A stretch of 64,000 bases of DNA from Pedobacter panaciterrae (GTDB lineage Bacteria > Bacteroidota > Bacteroidia > Sphingobacteriales > Sphingobacteriaceae): positions 92,943 through 156,942 of the forward strand of contig NZ_LGEL01000023.1 of NCBI RefSeq assembly GCF_001636695.1, read 5' to 3'. Under the pieces are notes generated by a model that made no database searches, was not told the DNA's origin, and saw nothing but the letters and a program-made list of their open reading frames with translations. Below are positions 8,723-18,688 of the stretch, in pieces; position 1 is the stretch's first letter; each line of letters opens with the position of its first letter. The translations under genes and the position numbers were made by a program.

Positions 8723-9571
8723 TTAATTATTTGAAGGTGTAGTTGACCAGATTGGAAGACCTTTCTTCATTTTTTCTAAGACATCAACAAAGGACTTTTC
8801 ATTCGGACCACCTTTTACAGCCTTTAAACCTTTTTCTTCCCAATCGATAGCTTCTTCTTTTTTGCCAATTTTGTAGAGTAAACCAGCGTAGGTATCCCAA
8901 GCTGCATAATTGTTCTGATACCATTCTTCCATAGCGTACTTCATCACAATCTCTGCCGCAAATTTTAATACTTTCTGGTCGCTAACGTACAAGACAAGAT
9001 AATAAGACATATGGTTTATGTTAAATTCAGGCCTTCTTAATGCCTTTTCAAAATAGAGCAGATAATATTTACCATAATTTGCCCAGTCCATTATTTTTGA
9101 ATAGTAATTCATCCGTTTCCCGTAGATCATTTCTGCTCCAATGACTCCGAACTTAGCAGAAACCTGTTTTTGCAATAAATCCCAATTTGGTTTCTTAGTT
9201 AACCATTCTCCTTCCTGGGGTGTATATTCTTTTGCTATTGTTGACCGGATTGCATATTCGGCTTTATCAGCCCCCAGTATTGCGTTTATTTTCTGCTGCT
9301 CTTTCATGAAAAATTTGAACGCTTTATTTTTAGTACCATTTAAATTCTCACTGATAAACAATAGATTTTCCTTTTTCATCAAATCCTTTGGTTTGAGTTG
9401 AAGCAAATAACCGTTGATGTATTCTTGTGCCAGGGAATCAGCGAATTTAAAATTTAGTTCCTGTTTCGATTGCGCTACTTGAGATGGTATTTTTGAGAAA
9501 TCCTTAATTTTTTGGGTAAAAGCGTAGCTGGAAAGGCTTAAAAAAGCCAGACTTAATAGTATCTTCTTCAT
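8723..9571 (-). CDS. Secreted helical-repeat protein of unknown function
   Basis: A 282-residue protein with a signal peptide (residues 1-19, ending SYAFTQ) and an all-helical mature part. Residues about 150-260 look TPR-like (YYLLYFEKALRRPEF, YYLVLYVSD, WDTYAGLLYKIGKKEEAIDW, EKGLKAVKGG). The arrangement resembles the helical domain that precedes the thioredoxin domain in Bacteroidota disulfide-reductase-like proteins, but the thioredoxin domain itself is absent. It could be a truncated relative or a stand-alone scaffold. It lies between the S9 peptidase and the esterase in the same direction with short gaps, so it is probably exported and works with them. Confidence 0.7.
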   Translation of the reverse strand: MKKILLSLAFLSLSSYAFTQKIKDFSKIPSQVAQSKQELNFKFADSLAQEYINGYLLQLKPKDLMKKENLLFISENLNGTKNKAFKFFMKEQQKINAILGADKAEYAIRSTIAKEYTPQEGEWLTKKPNWDLLQKQVSAKFGVIGAEMIYGKRMNYYSKIMDWANYGKYYLLYFEKALRRPEFNINHMSYYLVLYVSDQKVLKFAAEIVMKYAMEEWYQNNYAAWDTYAGLLYKIGKKEEAIDWEEKGLKAVKGGPNEKSFVDVLEKMKKGLPIWSTTPSNN

Positions 9572-9582
9572 ATATTTCTGTA

Positions 9583-12354
9583 TTATTTCAGTGTAATCAA
9601 AATTGGTTTTCTTGTCATTATAGAGTCTGCCTCTTTTTGTTGAACTTGGGTCAATAATCCTTTTCCAGGTGTTCGTCCTTTTGTATCCAGTGTTGTTCTT
9701 GCGTTAAACGCCCTATCTTTCGCGGGAACTCCATCTAGCATCCATATTGGCGCAGCTTTATCCATTAAATAATGGTCAAAAAACTGTCTCATTCGAATAG
9801 TAAAATCTTCGGCTTCTTTACCACTAATTGAATGCGTCCCTGCCGGGTACAATAGTAACCACGATTTCTTACCCATCCTCCTCAATCCCAAGAAAAACTC
9901 CATGATGTTAGCAGGCGGACAAATTCTATCGTTTTTTGTGTGCATCAATAACAATGGTGTAGTCACTTGATCCACACTAAAGATTGCAGAGCTTTTAATG
10001 TAGCCTTCTAGGTTAGCCCATAATGATTTCCACATCCTTAGCTGCCCCATATTTTCATAATTCCCTGCTAAACTTGAACTATATCCTTCTTTTTGGTTTC
10101 CCGATAGTGCCCCATAAGCACTAACCCAATCACTGATTCCAGAACTGGAGCATGCCGCAGCAAATAAATTGGTATGTGTTACTAGGAAATTTGTCTGAAC
10201 TCCTCCAAAACTAAATCCCTGTAGCCCCAGCCTTTTAGCGTCTACAAAAGGAAGTTTAGAAATATAGTTTGCCCCAGACACTACAGCGTCATATGTGCCC
10301 TGCATTGGATCGCCTATTTTATAATTGATATCTGGGCAAAAAACTAAATATCCATTACTCACATAGGTAGGAACATCAATGCCACCATGGGAAAAATCCG
10401 GCATTAAAAACGCATTTAAGCCATCTGAAAGTTTTTGATAATAGTAAAAAATCACTGGATACTTTTTATATGGATCAAAGTTCTCAGGTTTGTAAAGGAC
10501 CCCCTGAAGCATATTTCCATCTATAGATTTCCAACTATGTAATTCAGACGTGTACCAGTTATAATCTTTTTGAGACTGAAGAGTCGTTAACTTCCTAAAA
10601 GATTTAAAATTACTCGTACAATAATAATTAGGCGCTTCGGACGAACTTTGTCTTCTTACCAGATACATTTCTGCATCTCTAGATTTAATTGGCTTGAAAT
10701 CGAATACATTAAGTCCGTTATGGCTATTCGTTCGATAGATGAAGTTTTCCATTATTAGCTTTTCTGGATTCCCGGATTTATCCAAACTTTTTTTATAAAA
10801 CCCATTATCCTTATTAATAAGATTTAGGACTGAAAAAATTAGTTCTAGATTTTTTGAAAGAATCTTCGACTTCACATCATATGGATCATTTAACGCTAAA
10901 CTAAATACTAAATTATTTTTGATACCATATCCGTTCGTTACATTTGTAGCAGGAGTATGATTTGATGGGTCAAGCATCCAAATATCATGGCTATCATAAA
11001 TTAAAACACCTTCGTCATTAGCTAGCCAGCCTGCAATCCCTCTTAACATTCCTAAGGGGTTAGATTCTATCCGCATCCAAGAATTCTTTAAACCTTTTGT
11101 TAAATTGTACTTTTTGCCTGACCTAGTATCATAACTGAAATAATCATTTTGCGATGTATCATAATAGACGACAAACTTTCCATCTGGAGAAAGATCTGGT
11201 TCTAAAATAGTTTCCTTGCAAAGAAAGTCGAGCGTTTTTCTTTTACCAGTTTTAGTATAAATCAAATCCCACTTCTTACTAGAAGTGGAGTTCCACCATG
11301 ATTCTTGGTAATACCCCTCACCTTCGGTATAGGTTGAAAGCAGGATATCCTCAAATTGTCGATTAAGAAAGAACTCATCTTTATGCTTTTGTAAGGGGAA
11401 AAACTTGTGATCAAAAATTCTGATAACTGCAAGAGAAAAATTCGGCGCTTTCATTTGGGAAATTTCTTTTTCTTGTATTGACTGTAATTTAGCATCCTTA
11501 TAGCTCCAAACCTCTGGGGCTCCCTTTTGGGTACATTGGACAGAATCCGCATGTACCGTTTTATTTATAGAAATAAAAAGTCGATCCCCGATCCTACTGA
11601 ACTTATTGAGATCAACTGATGAAGAATCGCTTTTACCCATCAGACAAACAGAAGCTGACATGCCTAATTTATAATAAAGAATACGGTCATCCACTTTAAA
11701 AGCTAATTGATTATTATTGAAATCCGTAACCAGGTTCAAGTAGCCAGTTATCTTTCCCTTCCAGATGGAACGTGACTTACTATTTTCAACCTGCATCCAT
11801 GTTAATTGGACATCCCCATCTTTAGAGGCGGTCTGCACAATGATCTCTTTTCCATTATCACTGATCCATTTAGAAATAACCGATGTTATGACCATTTCCT
11901 TATTACTGAACAGATTCCTAATGACAGTCGTTTTATTTTCATTTTTTAACGAATATACCAACCACTTGCCAACCCCTAGCAAGGGTTTTTCTAGTGTTGC
12001 TATGTTTGGTATGGCTATGGTTTTCTTAGTACTCAGATTAAGTAGGCATAAACTGTCCTGTAAATTAATGTAATAACAGATTCTATTATCTGCAGTAAAC
12101 TCAGGTACACTTTTCAATGCAAACAGTTCCAATTTCCAATTAGATTGGGTTGACTGAACAACATATTTGTTTTTTTTATTAAGTCCGCTACCTATAGTGA
12201 TTGCATAAGAGGTAAACTTACCATCATTACTAATAACTGGAACCCCTTCTAAAACTGGCCATTTGTAATATGTAGTTGAATCAATTACTTTTTTTTGAGC
12301 GCACATATTCCGGATGCTCAAAAAAACCATCGCTATTAAAAGAAATAATTTCAT
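9583..12354 (-). CDS. Secreted prolyl-oligopeptidase family (S9) peptidase
   Basis: A 923-residue exported serine peptidase of the S9 (dipeptidyl-peptidase/acylaminoacyl-peptidase) group. A signal peptide ends near residue 19 (MCAQ). A beta-propeller fills about residues 30-600 and the alpha/beta-hydrolase domain follows. The catalytic triad is Ser715 in GFSFGG, Asp809 in HTKNDRIC and His841 in GTHSISG. A C-terminal tail of about 55 residues after YLMDKAAPIWML is typical of the large Bacteroidota forms. It cleaves short peptides in the periplasm. Its place directly after SusD suggests that the SusC/SusD pair imports peptides or glycopeptides rather than plain polysaccharide. No polysaccharide lyase or hydrolase is in this run. 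Confidence 0.9.
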   Translation of the reverse strand: MKLFLLIAMVFLSIRNMCAQKKVIDSTTYYKWPVLEGVPVISNDGKFTSYAITIGSGLNKKNKYVVQSTQSNWKLELFALKSVPEFTADNRICYYINLQDSLCLLNLSTKKTIAIPNIATLEKPLLGVGKWLVYSLKNENKTTVIRNLFSNKEMVITSVISKWISDNGKEIIVQTASKDGDVQLTWMQVENSKSRSIWKGKITGYLNLVTDFNNNQLAFKVDDRILYYKLGMSASVCLMGKSDSSSVDLNKFSRIGDRLFISINKTVHADSVQCTQKGAPEVWSYKDAKLQSIQEKEISQMKAPNFSLAVIRIFDHKFFPLQKHKDEFFLNRQFEDILLSTYTEGEGYYQESWWNSTSSKKWDLIYTKTGKRKTLDFLCKETILEPDLSPDGKFVVYYDTSQNDYFSYDTRSGKKYNLTKGLKNSWMRIESNPLGMLRGIAGWLANDEGVLIYDSHDIWMLDPSNHTPATNVTNGYGIKNNLVFSLALNDPYDVKSKILSKNLELIFSVLNLINKDNGFYKKSLDKSGNPEKLIMENFIYRTNSHNGLNVFDFKPIKSRDAEMYLVRRQSSSEAPNYYCTSNFKSFRKLTTLQSQKDYNWYTSELHSWKSIDGNMLQGVLYKPENFDPYKKYPVIFYYYQKLSDGLNAFLMPDFSHGGIDVPTYVSNGYLVFCPDINYKIGDPMQGTYDAVVSGANYISKLPFVDAKRLGLQGFSFGGVQTNFLVTHTNLFAAACSSSGISDWVSAYGALSGNQKEGYSSSLAGNYENMGQLRMWKSLWANLEGYIKSSAIFSVDQVTTPLLLMHTKNDRICPPANIMEFFLGLRRMGKKSWLLLYPAGTHSISGKEAEDFTIRMRQFFDHYLMDKAAPIWMLDGVPAKDRAFNARTTLDTKGRTPGKGLLTQVQQKEADSIMTRKPILITLK

Positions 12355-12378
12355 ATGTATTTCTAATTGGAAAACTCT

Positions 12379-13845
12379 TTAATAACCTTCATTTTGAACC
12401 AAATTGGGTGCTTGTTGTAATTCAACATAGTATATTGGGTACCATTGCTGGTTACTTTTCCAATTTCCGTTTACTACCTTTAAAGGGGCAACCTTGCTCA
12501 TCACTTCATCAATTCTTGATGTTCTTTTTAAATCAAACCATCTATGCCCCCACTCGCTAAAAAGCTCAACTCTACGTTCATGTTCAACTGCAATTAAAGC
12601 ATCCCCCTTAGAAAGATTACCAGCAAGCGGCTTCAGCTGATCGATAATTGCATCTGTCAAATCAGTTGCACGGATTCTTATCCTATTTAAATCATCAATC
12701 CCGTCAGCAATTTCATTTTGTTGAATTCTTGCTTCAGCGCGTATAAGATATTGCTCTGCAAGGCGTAAAACGGTTGAATACTCGATACTTGGCACACTAA
12801 TATCTGATCCATATTTATACTTGTATGGAAAGCTATAAATATCATCTTCAATTTTAACCGTGTTTACCCAAAGATTCTTTCTGATATCTCCGGGCTCAAA
12901 TGCTTTAATTAAACCTTCACTTAAAGCTACTGGAGTACGATCGGGATAATTAGGATTGTAAATAAAAGCAATGCCATCCATTGTATTAGGATATCCAACA
13001 ACAGGTTGCAATTGCCAAATGGCTTCATGGTTGTTTTTATTAAAAACTTCAGTCAAAGGACTCAGAATGAAGAGCGGATTATTTAAGAGTTGCGTTGATT
13101 CTTCCTCAGCCATTTTCCAATCTTTCGTATACAGATATGCCCTAGCTAATAAAGCTTTAGCAGCCCATTTTGTTGGGCGAACCCGCTCATTGGTAGTCTT
13201 GAGCAACGATCCATCGAGGAAGTCAGCATTTAATAAAACTTCCGCATCTTTTAGATCTTCAATAATTTGTTTCCAAACCAATGGCTGTTGGCTCCTCGGC
13301 AACACTATATTGACTTTATAATTTGTAGATAATGTCAAAGGTACATCACCATATAAGTTTACCAGATAAAAAAAGCAAAACGCCCGCATAAATTTCCCTT
13401 CCCCAATTAATTGTTGCTTTACTTTTGGTGTCAAAGTATTGGAATGACCAATACCCTCTAAAGCCGCATTTACATAATATAACTGATTGTAAATCCTATT
13501 CCAAAAATCATAAGGAGTTCGACTGTCAAGGGAGTTGGTATAATAAGTATTTATTACAGGATTCCCATAACCAGAAAGAAGTTGTAATTCATCAGATGAA
13601 AGACCAGTATAATAGCCAATTCCTGTTAAGGATTCTGAGCTTACTGATGACGCACTTAACAATGTGTAGATTCCGGTCAGCGCTGAAGTCGCTGTGACGT
13701 CATTTTCATAAATATTTGCTGAATTCACACTAGTTGAAGGGCCCTCAACTTCCACCAATTTTTTGCAGCCAGTAAAAAATACTATTACTGATACCAGTAT
13801 AATTTGCACTGAATAAAAATTTATATTCTTTCCCATAGTTTTCAT
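12379..13845 (-). CDS. SusD/RagB-family outer-membrane lipoprotein
   Basis: A 488-residue surface lipoprotein that caps a SusC-type transporter and binds the substrate. The lipobox is FFTGC with the lipidated Cys27, followed by KK. SusD-like features follow in order: the N-terminal TPR-like segment (SALTGIYTLLSAS, then NRIYNQLYYVNAALEG), LIGEGKFMRAFCFFYLVNLYGD, AKALLARAYLYTKDW, and the C-terminal RLAEQYLIRAEA, then ERRVELFSEWGHRWFDLKR. Its start is 12 bp after the SusC stop, the normal SusC-SusD order. The ligand cannot be read from sequence, but the next gene is a peptidase. Confidence 0.93.
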   Translation of the reverse strand: MKTMGKNINFYSVQIILVSVIVFFTGCKKLVEVEGPSTSVNSANIYENDVTATSALTGIYTLLSASSVSSESLTGIGYYTGLSSDELQLLSGYGNPVINTYYTNSLDSRTPYDFWNRIYNQLYYVNAALEGIGHSNTLTPKVKQQLIGEGKFMRAFCFFYLVNLYGDVPLTLSTNYKVNIVLPRSQQPLVWKQIIEDLKDAEVLLNADFLDGSLLKTTNERVRPTKWAAKALLARAYLYTKDWKMAEEESTQLLNNPLFILSPLTEVFNKNNHEAIWQLQPVVGYPNTMDGIAFIYNPNYPDRTPVALSEGLIKAFEPGDIRKNLWVNTVKIEDDIYSFPYKYKYGSDISVPSIEYSTVLRLAEQYLIRAEARIQQNEIADGIDDLNRIRIRATDLTDAIIDQLKPLAGNLSKGDALIAVEHERRVELFSEWGHRWFDLKRTSRIDEVMSKVAPLKVVNGNWKSNQQWYPIYYVELQQAPNLVQNEGY

Positions 13846-13857
13846 AATTAAATAAGC

Positions 13858-16800
13858 TTAGATTCCAATTTGTATACCCATTGTAATTACCCTCAATGGA
13901 GGCAAAGACAAAGAACTTTTTGATTCAGGATCCAGGCCCAAATAGTCTGTGATAGTCAATAAATTTTGTCCCTGGATATACAAACGACAGTTTTGTAAAG
14001 GCAATCTTTTTCGCAATTCTATAGGTAGCCTCCAAGACAGAGAAACGTTTTTTAACCGTATGAAGGACGCATCATTCCAAACGGCATCACTTTGATTGAA
14101 GATCGCTGTAGAAGGAAGGCCTCTTGTACTATATTTCTGATAAAGTCCAGTATCACCGGATTTCTGCCAACGATTCAATTGCCCTACTGGCTGATTGCCC
14201 AGCCCATTTGAAATGGTTCCAGGATATCCATAGGACAAATAATTTTGAGCAATTTGTTTCGTGAATTGAAAAAGGAAATCGAGTTGAAACCCTTTATATT
14301 CAAAGGTATTTTGAATCCCCCCATAAAATTTCGGATCTGTTGAAATCGTAAAATTGTTATCCCCGGCTACAGGAGATGGAGTAACAATACCATTTCGGCC
14401 TAGAAATTGATAAATACCAGATTCGGGATTTACACCTGAGTATTTGTAAAGTTTTTGAATGTTTACCGACTTTCCAATAACATACGTATTTAGGAGACTT
14501 GAATTTTCAAATTCTTTAAAAGCTAAAAGTTTGTTATGAGGTATCGTTAGATTCAAATTACTTGACCATTTAAAGTCATTTAACTTTAGATTAATAGAGG
14601 ACACCATAAACTCCCATCCAGTATTTTGCACTGTTGCAGGAAAATTTGCAGCAATACTTGAAAAGCCAGTAACTGACGGAATCGCAAGGCCTAATAATTG
14701 ATTCGAAGATCGATTGAGAGCGTAGTTGGTATTGATTAATAGTCTGTCATTAAAGAACCCTAGATCTAGGCCGATTTGCAATTTTCTTGTTTCTTCCCAT
14801 TGTAAATATGGATTCGTTAAGTTACGGGGAAGATACCCCATAGTACCTTGGTAAGGATTGAGAATTCCTGGTATAGCATCATATAAACTCATGAAATTAT
14901 ACTCACCAATTTGATCATTACCGGTCGTCCCATAACTTGCTCGTAACTTCCCAAAGCTTAAAAAGCTCAATCGATCTTTTAAATAAGGCTCTTGCAAAAA
15001 TATCCATGCGCCTCCAATTGCTCCAAAATTGTGAAATTGATTCTCTGATCCAAATCTCGAACTCCCGTCTCTTCTTGCAGAAAGATTTAGTATGTATTTG
15101 TCTTCCCAGTTATAATTAATTCTTCCAAAAACCGCATTATATTTGTATTCAGAGTTCACAGAATAACCTGCGGTTAGAGTTCTAGCAGATTTAATGTCCT
15201 CCATCACCTGATCAGAGTTAAAACCGTCAGCTCTCACCAAAGAAGCATCTCTTACATCATTTTGTATAGTCGATCCAATTAATATCTCCAAGCGTCCTTT
15301 ACTTAAGTTCGCTTTGTAAGTGATCTGAGGTTCGATAGTCCATGAATTTGTTGAGGCATCCCCAAAATTGGTGAAATTAAAAGTACTGTAAATTGGTTTC
15401 GCTTCAGGATATACCCCTTCAGATGTTGAATAATCTATAGTTTTAGATCGCAATTTGTTATACCCAAAACTACTCCTAAGCTCTAACCCCTCCAATATCT
15501 TATAGCTTAGCGTACCACTTGCAGTGAGATTGCTCATTTTATTTTTAAATTTTGAAAATAAATATTGCATGGGATTTAATAAAAATGTAGTGGTACCAGT
15601 AGCATTGGGCTGCCAGTTAACACTACCATCGACATTATATAGTGCCGGAGCTATAGGTGGAAGTGACATAGCATATGATGTTAAATCTACTTTTGGCAAT
15701 TGATTATTATCATCCAGGTAAGATCCGGACATCTGCAATTTAAATTTCTGATTTGGAGATGTACTATTCAAATTAAAATGCACAGAGGCCTTGGTATCAG
15801 CGAAATTACCGGCAAATACATTACCTTCCTTGTGGTAGCCGGTCCCTACAAGAAATGTAGTATTCTGATTTCCTCCGGATACTGAGACTTGTATGTCGGT
15901 GTATTTGGCTTTACCCCCAAGCAATTCTTTTTGCCAGTCAGTTGCCCTAGTCGAATCCCAAGCACCATTTAGATCGTAATCTCTCCTTCCAGGGGCAATG
16001 CCGTCATTTTTAAATGCCTCCTTTCTCATTTCCAAATACTGTCCTGAATTCATCAAATCAAGTCTTCTAGAAACAGTTCCCCATCCATTTTGCAAATTTG
16101 CATTGACGGCTATATCTCCTGCTTTGCCTTTTTTAGTTGTAATTAAAATTGCTCCATTAGCTGCACGGGATCCGTAGATTGCAGTTGCATCCGCATCTTT
16201 TAAAACATCGATACTTTCAATATCTGAAGGATTTAAATAGTTCAATGGGCTTCCTCCGATCCCAAATTGGTATCCATCTATTACGGTATATCCGCCTCCA
16301 AGAATGCCATTTCCACCTAGAAATGGTTGCGAAGTAAAGGGAACTCCATCGATAACATATAATGGATCGTTGCCGTTATTTATACTATTTTGTCCTTGAA
16401 TTCTTACTTTTACCGATGTGCCAGCAAAACCACTTCCCTGCTCAATAAATAATCCCGGAACCCTACCCTGCAAAGCCAGCAAGGGATTATTTACCGGCTG
16501 CTTCTCAATCACATCGGCTTTAATTGTTGTGATATTACCTGTGCTCAGTCTCTGCGTTGTGGTACCATAAGCGATTACTTGTACTTCATCCAACTTCGAC
16601 AAACTCTGCTCCAATACCACATCCCCCATTTCCTTAACGGCATTAACTTCCTTAGATACATATCCAATAAATGAGATTATCAATATAGCATCCTCATCTA
16701 CACCTTTCAAATAAAAATTTCCATTCGCTCCAGTACTCACCGCTTTTCCTCCTTTGCCTTTAACAGTGACAGAAGCGCCAGGAAGACCACGCCCGTCAGC

Positions 16801-17223
16801 ATCCACCACTCGACCAGAGACATTGATTTCAAGAAATCTTGAAACGATATTTTCCAGAAAAGACGGGTTTTCTTTTGTTTTGATGGTTACGATTTTACCG
16901 TCAATTTCGTAGATGAGGTTCAGTCCTTTTAAAGTGTTTGACAATGCTTCATCTAATGTTGCATTTGATACGGATACACTGACTTTTTGATTCTGTGGAA
17001 TGGTCGTCTGATCGTAATAGAAGTCATAGCCTGTTTGCTTCCTTATGTCTTTAAGGACAGAGAACAACGAAGCATTGGCTTTACTTAGGGTAACGCGTTG
17101 CCCGAAGGTGGACGCACTAACCTGCATTAGGGATGCTATTAATATCACGGTGGTTAGTCGCATAATTAGCATAATTTTTTGGTACAGCCGTAGCCTTCCA
17201 AATGGTGATATAATATCGTACAT
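13858..17223 (-). CDS. SusC/RagA-family TonB-linked outer-membrane transporter with STN domain
   Basis: A 1121-residue outer-membrane barrel that imports substrate using TonB energy. After a signal peptide (cleavage near residue 42, STFGQ) comes an STN domain (about 45-115), the anti-sigma-interacting domain found when an ECF/FecR pair controls the gene. A carboxypeptidase-regulatory-like domain follows (about 133-215, VSGRVVDADGRGLPGASV), then the plug (PLYVIDGVPF; VLKDADATAIYGSRAANGAI) and the barrel. The last residues (MGIQIGI) form a terminal beta strand. The STN domain together with the adjacent FecR and sigma genes points to transport-coupled signalling: substrate binding at SusC, then FecR, then release of the sigma factor. 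Confidence 0.94.
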   Translation of the reverse strand: MYDIISPFGRLRLYQKIMLIMRLTTVILIASLMQVSASTFGQRVTLSKANASLFSVLKDIRKQTGYDFYYDQTTIPQNQKVSVSVSNATLDEALSNTLKGLNLIYEIDGKIVTIKTKENPSFLENIVSRFLEINVSGRVVDADGRGLPGASVTVKGKGGKAVSTGANGNFYLKGVDEDAILIISFIGYVSKEVNAVKEMGDVVLEQSLSKLDEVQVIAYGTTTQRLSTGNITTIKADVIEKQPVNNPLLALQGRVPGLFIEQGSGFAGTSVKVRIQGQNSINNGNDPLYVIDGVPFTSQPFLGGNGILGGGYTVIDGYQFGIGGSPLNYLNPSDIESIDVLKDADATAIYGSRAANGAILITTKKGKAGDIAVNANLQNGWGTVSRRLDLMNSGQYLEMRKEAFKNDGIAPGRRDYDLNGAWDSTRATDWQKELLGGKAKYTDIQVSVSGGNQNTTFLVGTGYHKEGNVFAGNFADTKASVHFNLNSTSPNQKFKLQMSGSYLDDNNQLPKVDLTSYAMSLPPIAPALYNVDGSVNWQPNATGTTTFLLNPMQYLFSKFKNKMSNLTASGTLSYKILEGLELRSSFGYNKLRSKTIDYSTSEGVYPEAKPIYSTFNFTNFGDASTNSWTIEPQITYKANLSKGRLEILIGSTIQNDVRDASLVRADGFNSDQVMEDIKSARTLTAGYSVNSEYKYNAVFGRINYNWEDKYILNLSARRDGSSRFGSENQFHNFGAIGGAWIFLQEPYLKDRLSFLSFGKLRASYGTTGNDQIGEYNFMSLYDAIPGILNPYQGTMGYLPRNLTNPYLQWEETRKLQIGLDLGFFNDRLLINTNYALNRSSNQLLGLAIPSVTGFSSIAANFPATVQNTGWEFMVSSINLKLNDFKWSSNLNLTIPHNKLLAFKEFENSSLLNTYVIGKSVNIQKLYKYSGVNPESGIYQFLGRNGIVTPSPVAGDNNFTISTDPKFYGGIQNTFEYKGFQLDFLFQFTKQIAQNYLSYGYPGTISNGLGNQPVGQLNRWQKSGDTGLYQKYSTRGLPSTAIFNQSDAVWNDASFIRLKNVSLSWRLPIELRKRLPLQNCRLYIQGQNLLTITDYLGLDPESKSSLSLPPLRVITMGIQIGI

Positions 17224-17312
17224 TTGTTTAGTTTGGTTCTGTGCAGGTGCCTCTTGTCGTCGAAAACTGTAGGTATCCTGCTGTTAATATTTCTTAATAA
17301 ATGGTTCCAAAC

Positions 17313-17342
17313 GCAAACCAGGGGTGAATGCTTCTGGTTTGC
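17313..17342 (-). terminator. Hairpin between fecR and susC
   Basis: GCAAACCAG (17313-17321) and CTGGTTTGC (17334-17342) form a 9-bp perfect stem with a 12-base loop. It lies in the 214-bp gap between the FecR stop and the SusC start. It may end the sigma-FecR transcript or act as a processing stem. The T-run after it on the minus strand is weak, so termination is uncertain. Confidence 0.4.
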
Positions 17343-17437
17343 TTGTTTATTAGTTCTGCTGTCGTAAATATCTATTCATCTTTTCTGGTTTTTGGTTTAG
17401 TTTTTAGTTGATTTAATGATTAATAGGGTGATGAATA

Positions 17438-18586
17438 TTATTTGGATACTATAATCCTTTTGTTTTCAATTTTAAAATGTACTTGCCCTGACTTTTCTAT
17501 GGACTTGAGTACGGCTGAAAGTTTGTTGTTGCGGGAAATAACCCCATTGGAAGTGATATTTTCCGGTACGTTTTGGTCATATACGATCTCAACATCGTAC
17601 CATCTGGCGATTTTTCTCATAACTGAGCGGAAATCTGCATTTTCAAAGTAGAAATCGCCATTCTTCCAGTCTATAACATTATCTATGTCTGCCTGGTCAA
17701 TCTTTATTGAACCGTTATTATTGATCGCCTGGAAACCGGGTTTTATTTTTTGCAGATTTTTGCCGGCTATGATTTGCACTGAGCCTTCTAAAAGCGTAGT
17801 TGCGATCGCAGGTTCATCATCGTAAGCATTTACGTTGAAATGTGTTCCCAACACTTCCACTTCCTGGCCTCTGGTTTCTACCACAAACGGATGGGCTTTG
17901 TCTTTGGCGACTTCAAAATAGGCTTCACCACTTAGCTTGACCCTCCGCTGCTGACGCTCAGTTAAAGCAGCGGTATAGGTCAAACTAGAAGCGGCGTTTA
18001 ACCAAACCAGGGAGCCGTCTGGCAAACGCACCTGATAGGTTTCTCCCTTGGCAGTTGTTAAAGTATTGATGGCACCAAGATTATTTTCCACTTGGTTGTT
18101 TGGTTTGAATTCGTATGTAAGTTGTCCACTCGCTGTTTTGCTGATGGTTACGCCTGCTTGTCTTGCGAGCTGCCCGTTTGATGCTTCGGATAATCTGATT
18201 TTTTCTCCGTTAGCCAATGTCAATGTTGCGCCCTGTTTACCTGGGGCAATATCAGCTGCATAGTTATTATTGTCTTTTTGATTTGCAATTCTCGGGGCGA
18301 CATAGAAATAAATACCAATAGCGATAAGTCCCACTGCCGCAGCAACTATGCTAATCCGTCTCCAAAGTTTTATTGTTTTTGTTGATCCATGGGGTTGAAT
18401 CCTTGAATGTATGTGTTGTTGAATTTCTGACCAGGTTTGTGCTGACGGCAATTGATTTCCTATACCGTTACGGTCTGCACGGTGCTGCAGTGCCTGGTAG
18501 TAGCTTTCGATGAATTTGATTTCATCTGGACTTGCCTCTCCTTGCTGGTATTTTATGATAATCTGATTTAATAATTCCTTTTCCAT
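17438..18586 (-). CDS. FecR-family anti-sigma factor
   Basis: A 382-residue inner-membrane anti-sigma factor. The cytoplasmic N-terminus (1-84) holds the sigma factor and contains QGEASPDEIKFIESYYQ. One membrane helix spans about 88-107 (ISIVAAAVGLIAIGIYFYV). The periplasmic FecR domain follows (about 175-270: TAKGETYQVRLPDGSLVWLN, then FEVAKDKAHPFVVET and GTHFNVNAY), with a DUF4974-like C-terminal domain (about 310-380: FENADFRSVMRKIARWYDVEI). It shares the minus strand with the ECF sigma gene 102 bp upstream and with SusC downstream. It probably relays the SusC substrate signal to the sigma factor. Confidence 0.92.
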   Translation of the reverse strand: MEKELLNQIIIKYQQGEASPDEIKFIESYYQALQHRADRNGIGNQLPSAQTWSEIQQHIHSRIQPHGSTKTIKLWRRISIVAAAVGLIAIGIYFYVAPRIANQKDNNNYAADIAPGKQGATLTLANGEKIRLSEASNGQLARQAGVTISKTASGQLTYEFKPNNQVENNLGAINTLTTAKGETYQVRLPDGSLVWLNAASSLTYTAALTERQQRRVKLSGEAYFEVAKDKAHPFVVETRGQEVEVLGTHFNVNAYDDEPAIATTLLEGSVQIIAGKNLQKIKPGFQAINNNGSIKIDQADIDNVIDWKNGDFYFENADFRSVMRKIARWYDVEIVYDQNVPENITSNGVISRNNKLSAVLKSIEKSGQVHFKIENKRIIVSK

Positions 18587-18688
18587 TTCAATTATAAACA
18601 GGGCCTATAAAAGAACAGGATACATAACTATGGATTTTGCCCAGTCATGTTAAAAAAATATTTTTTTATTGTTAAATCATTACCTTTT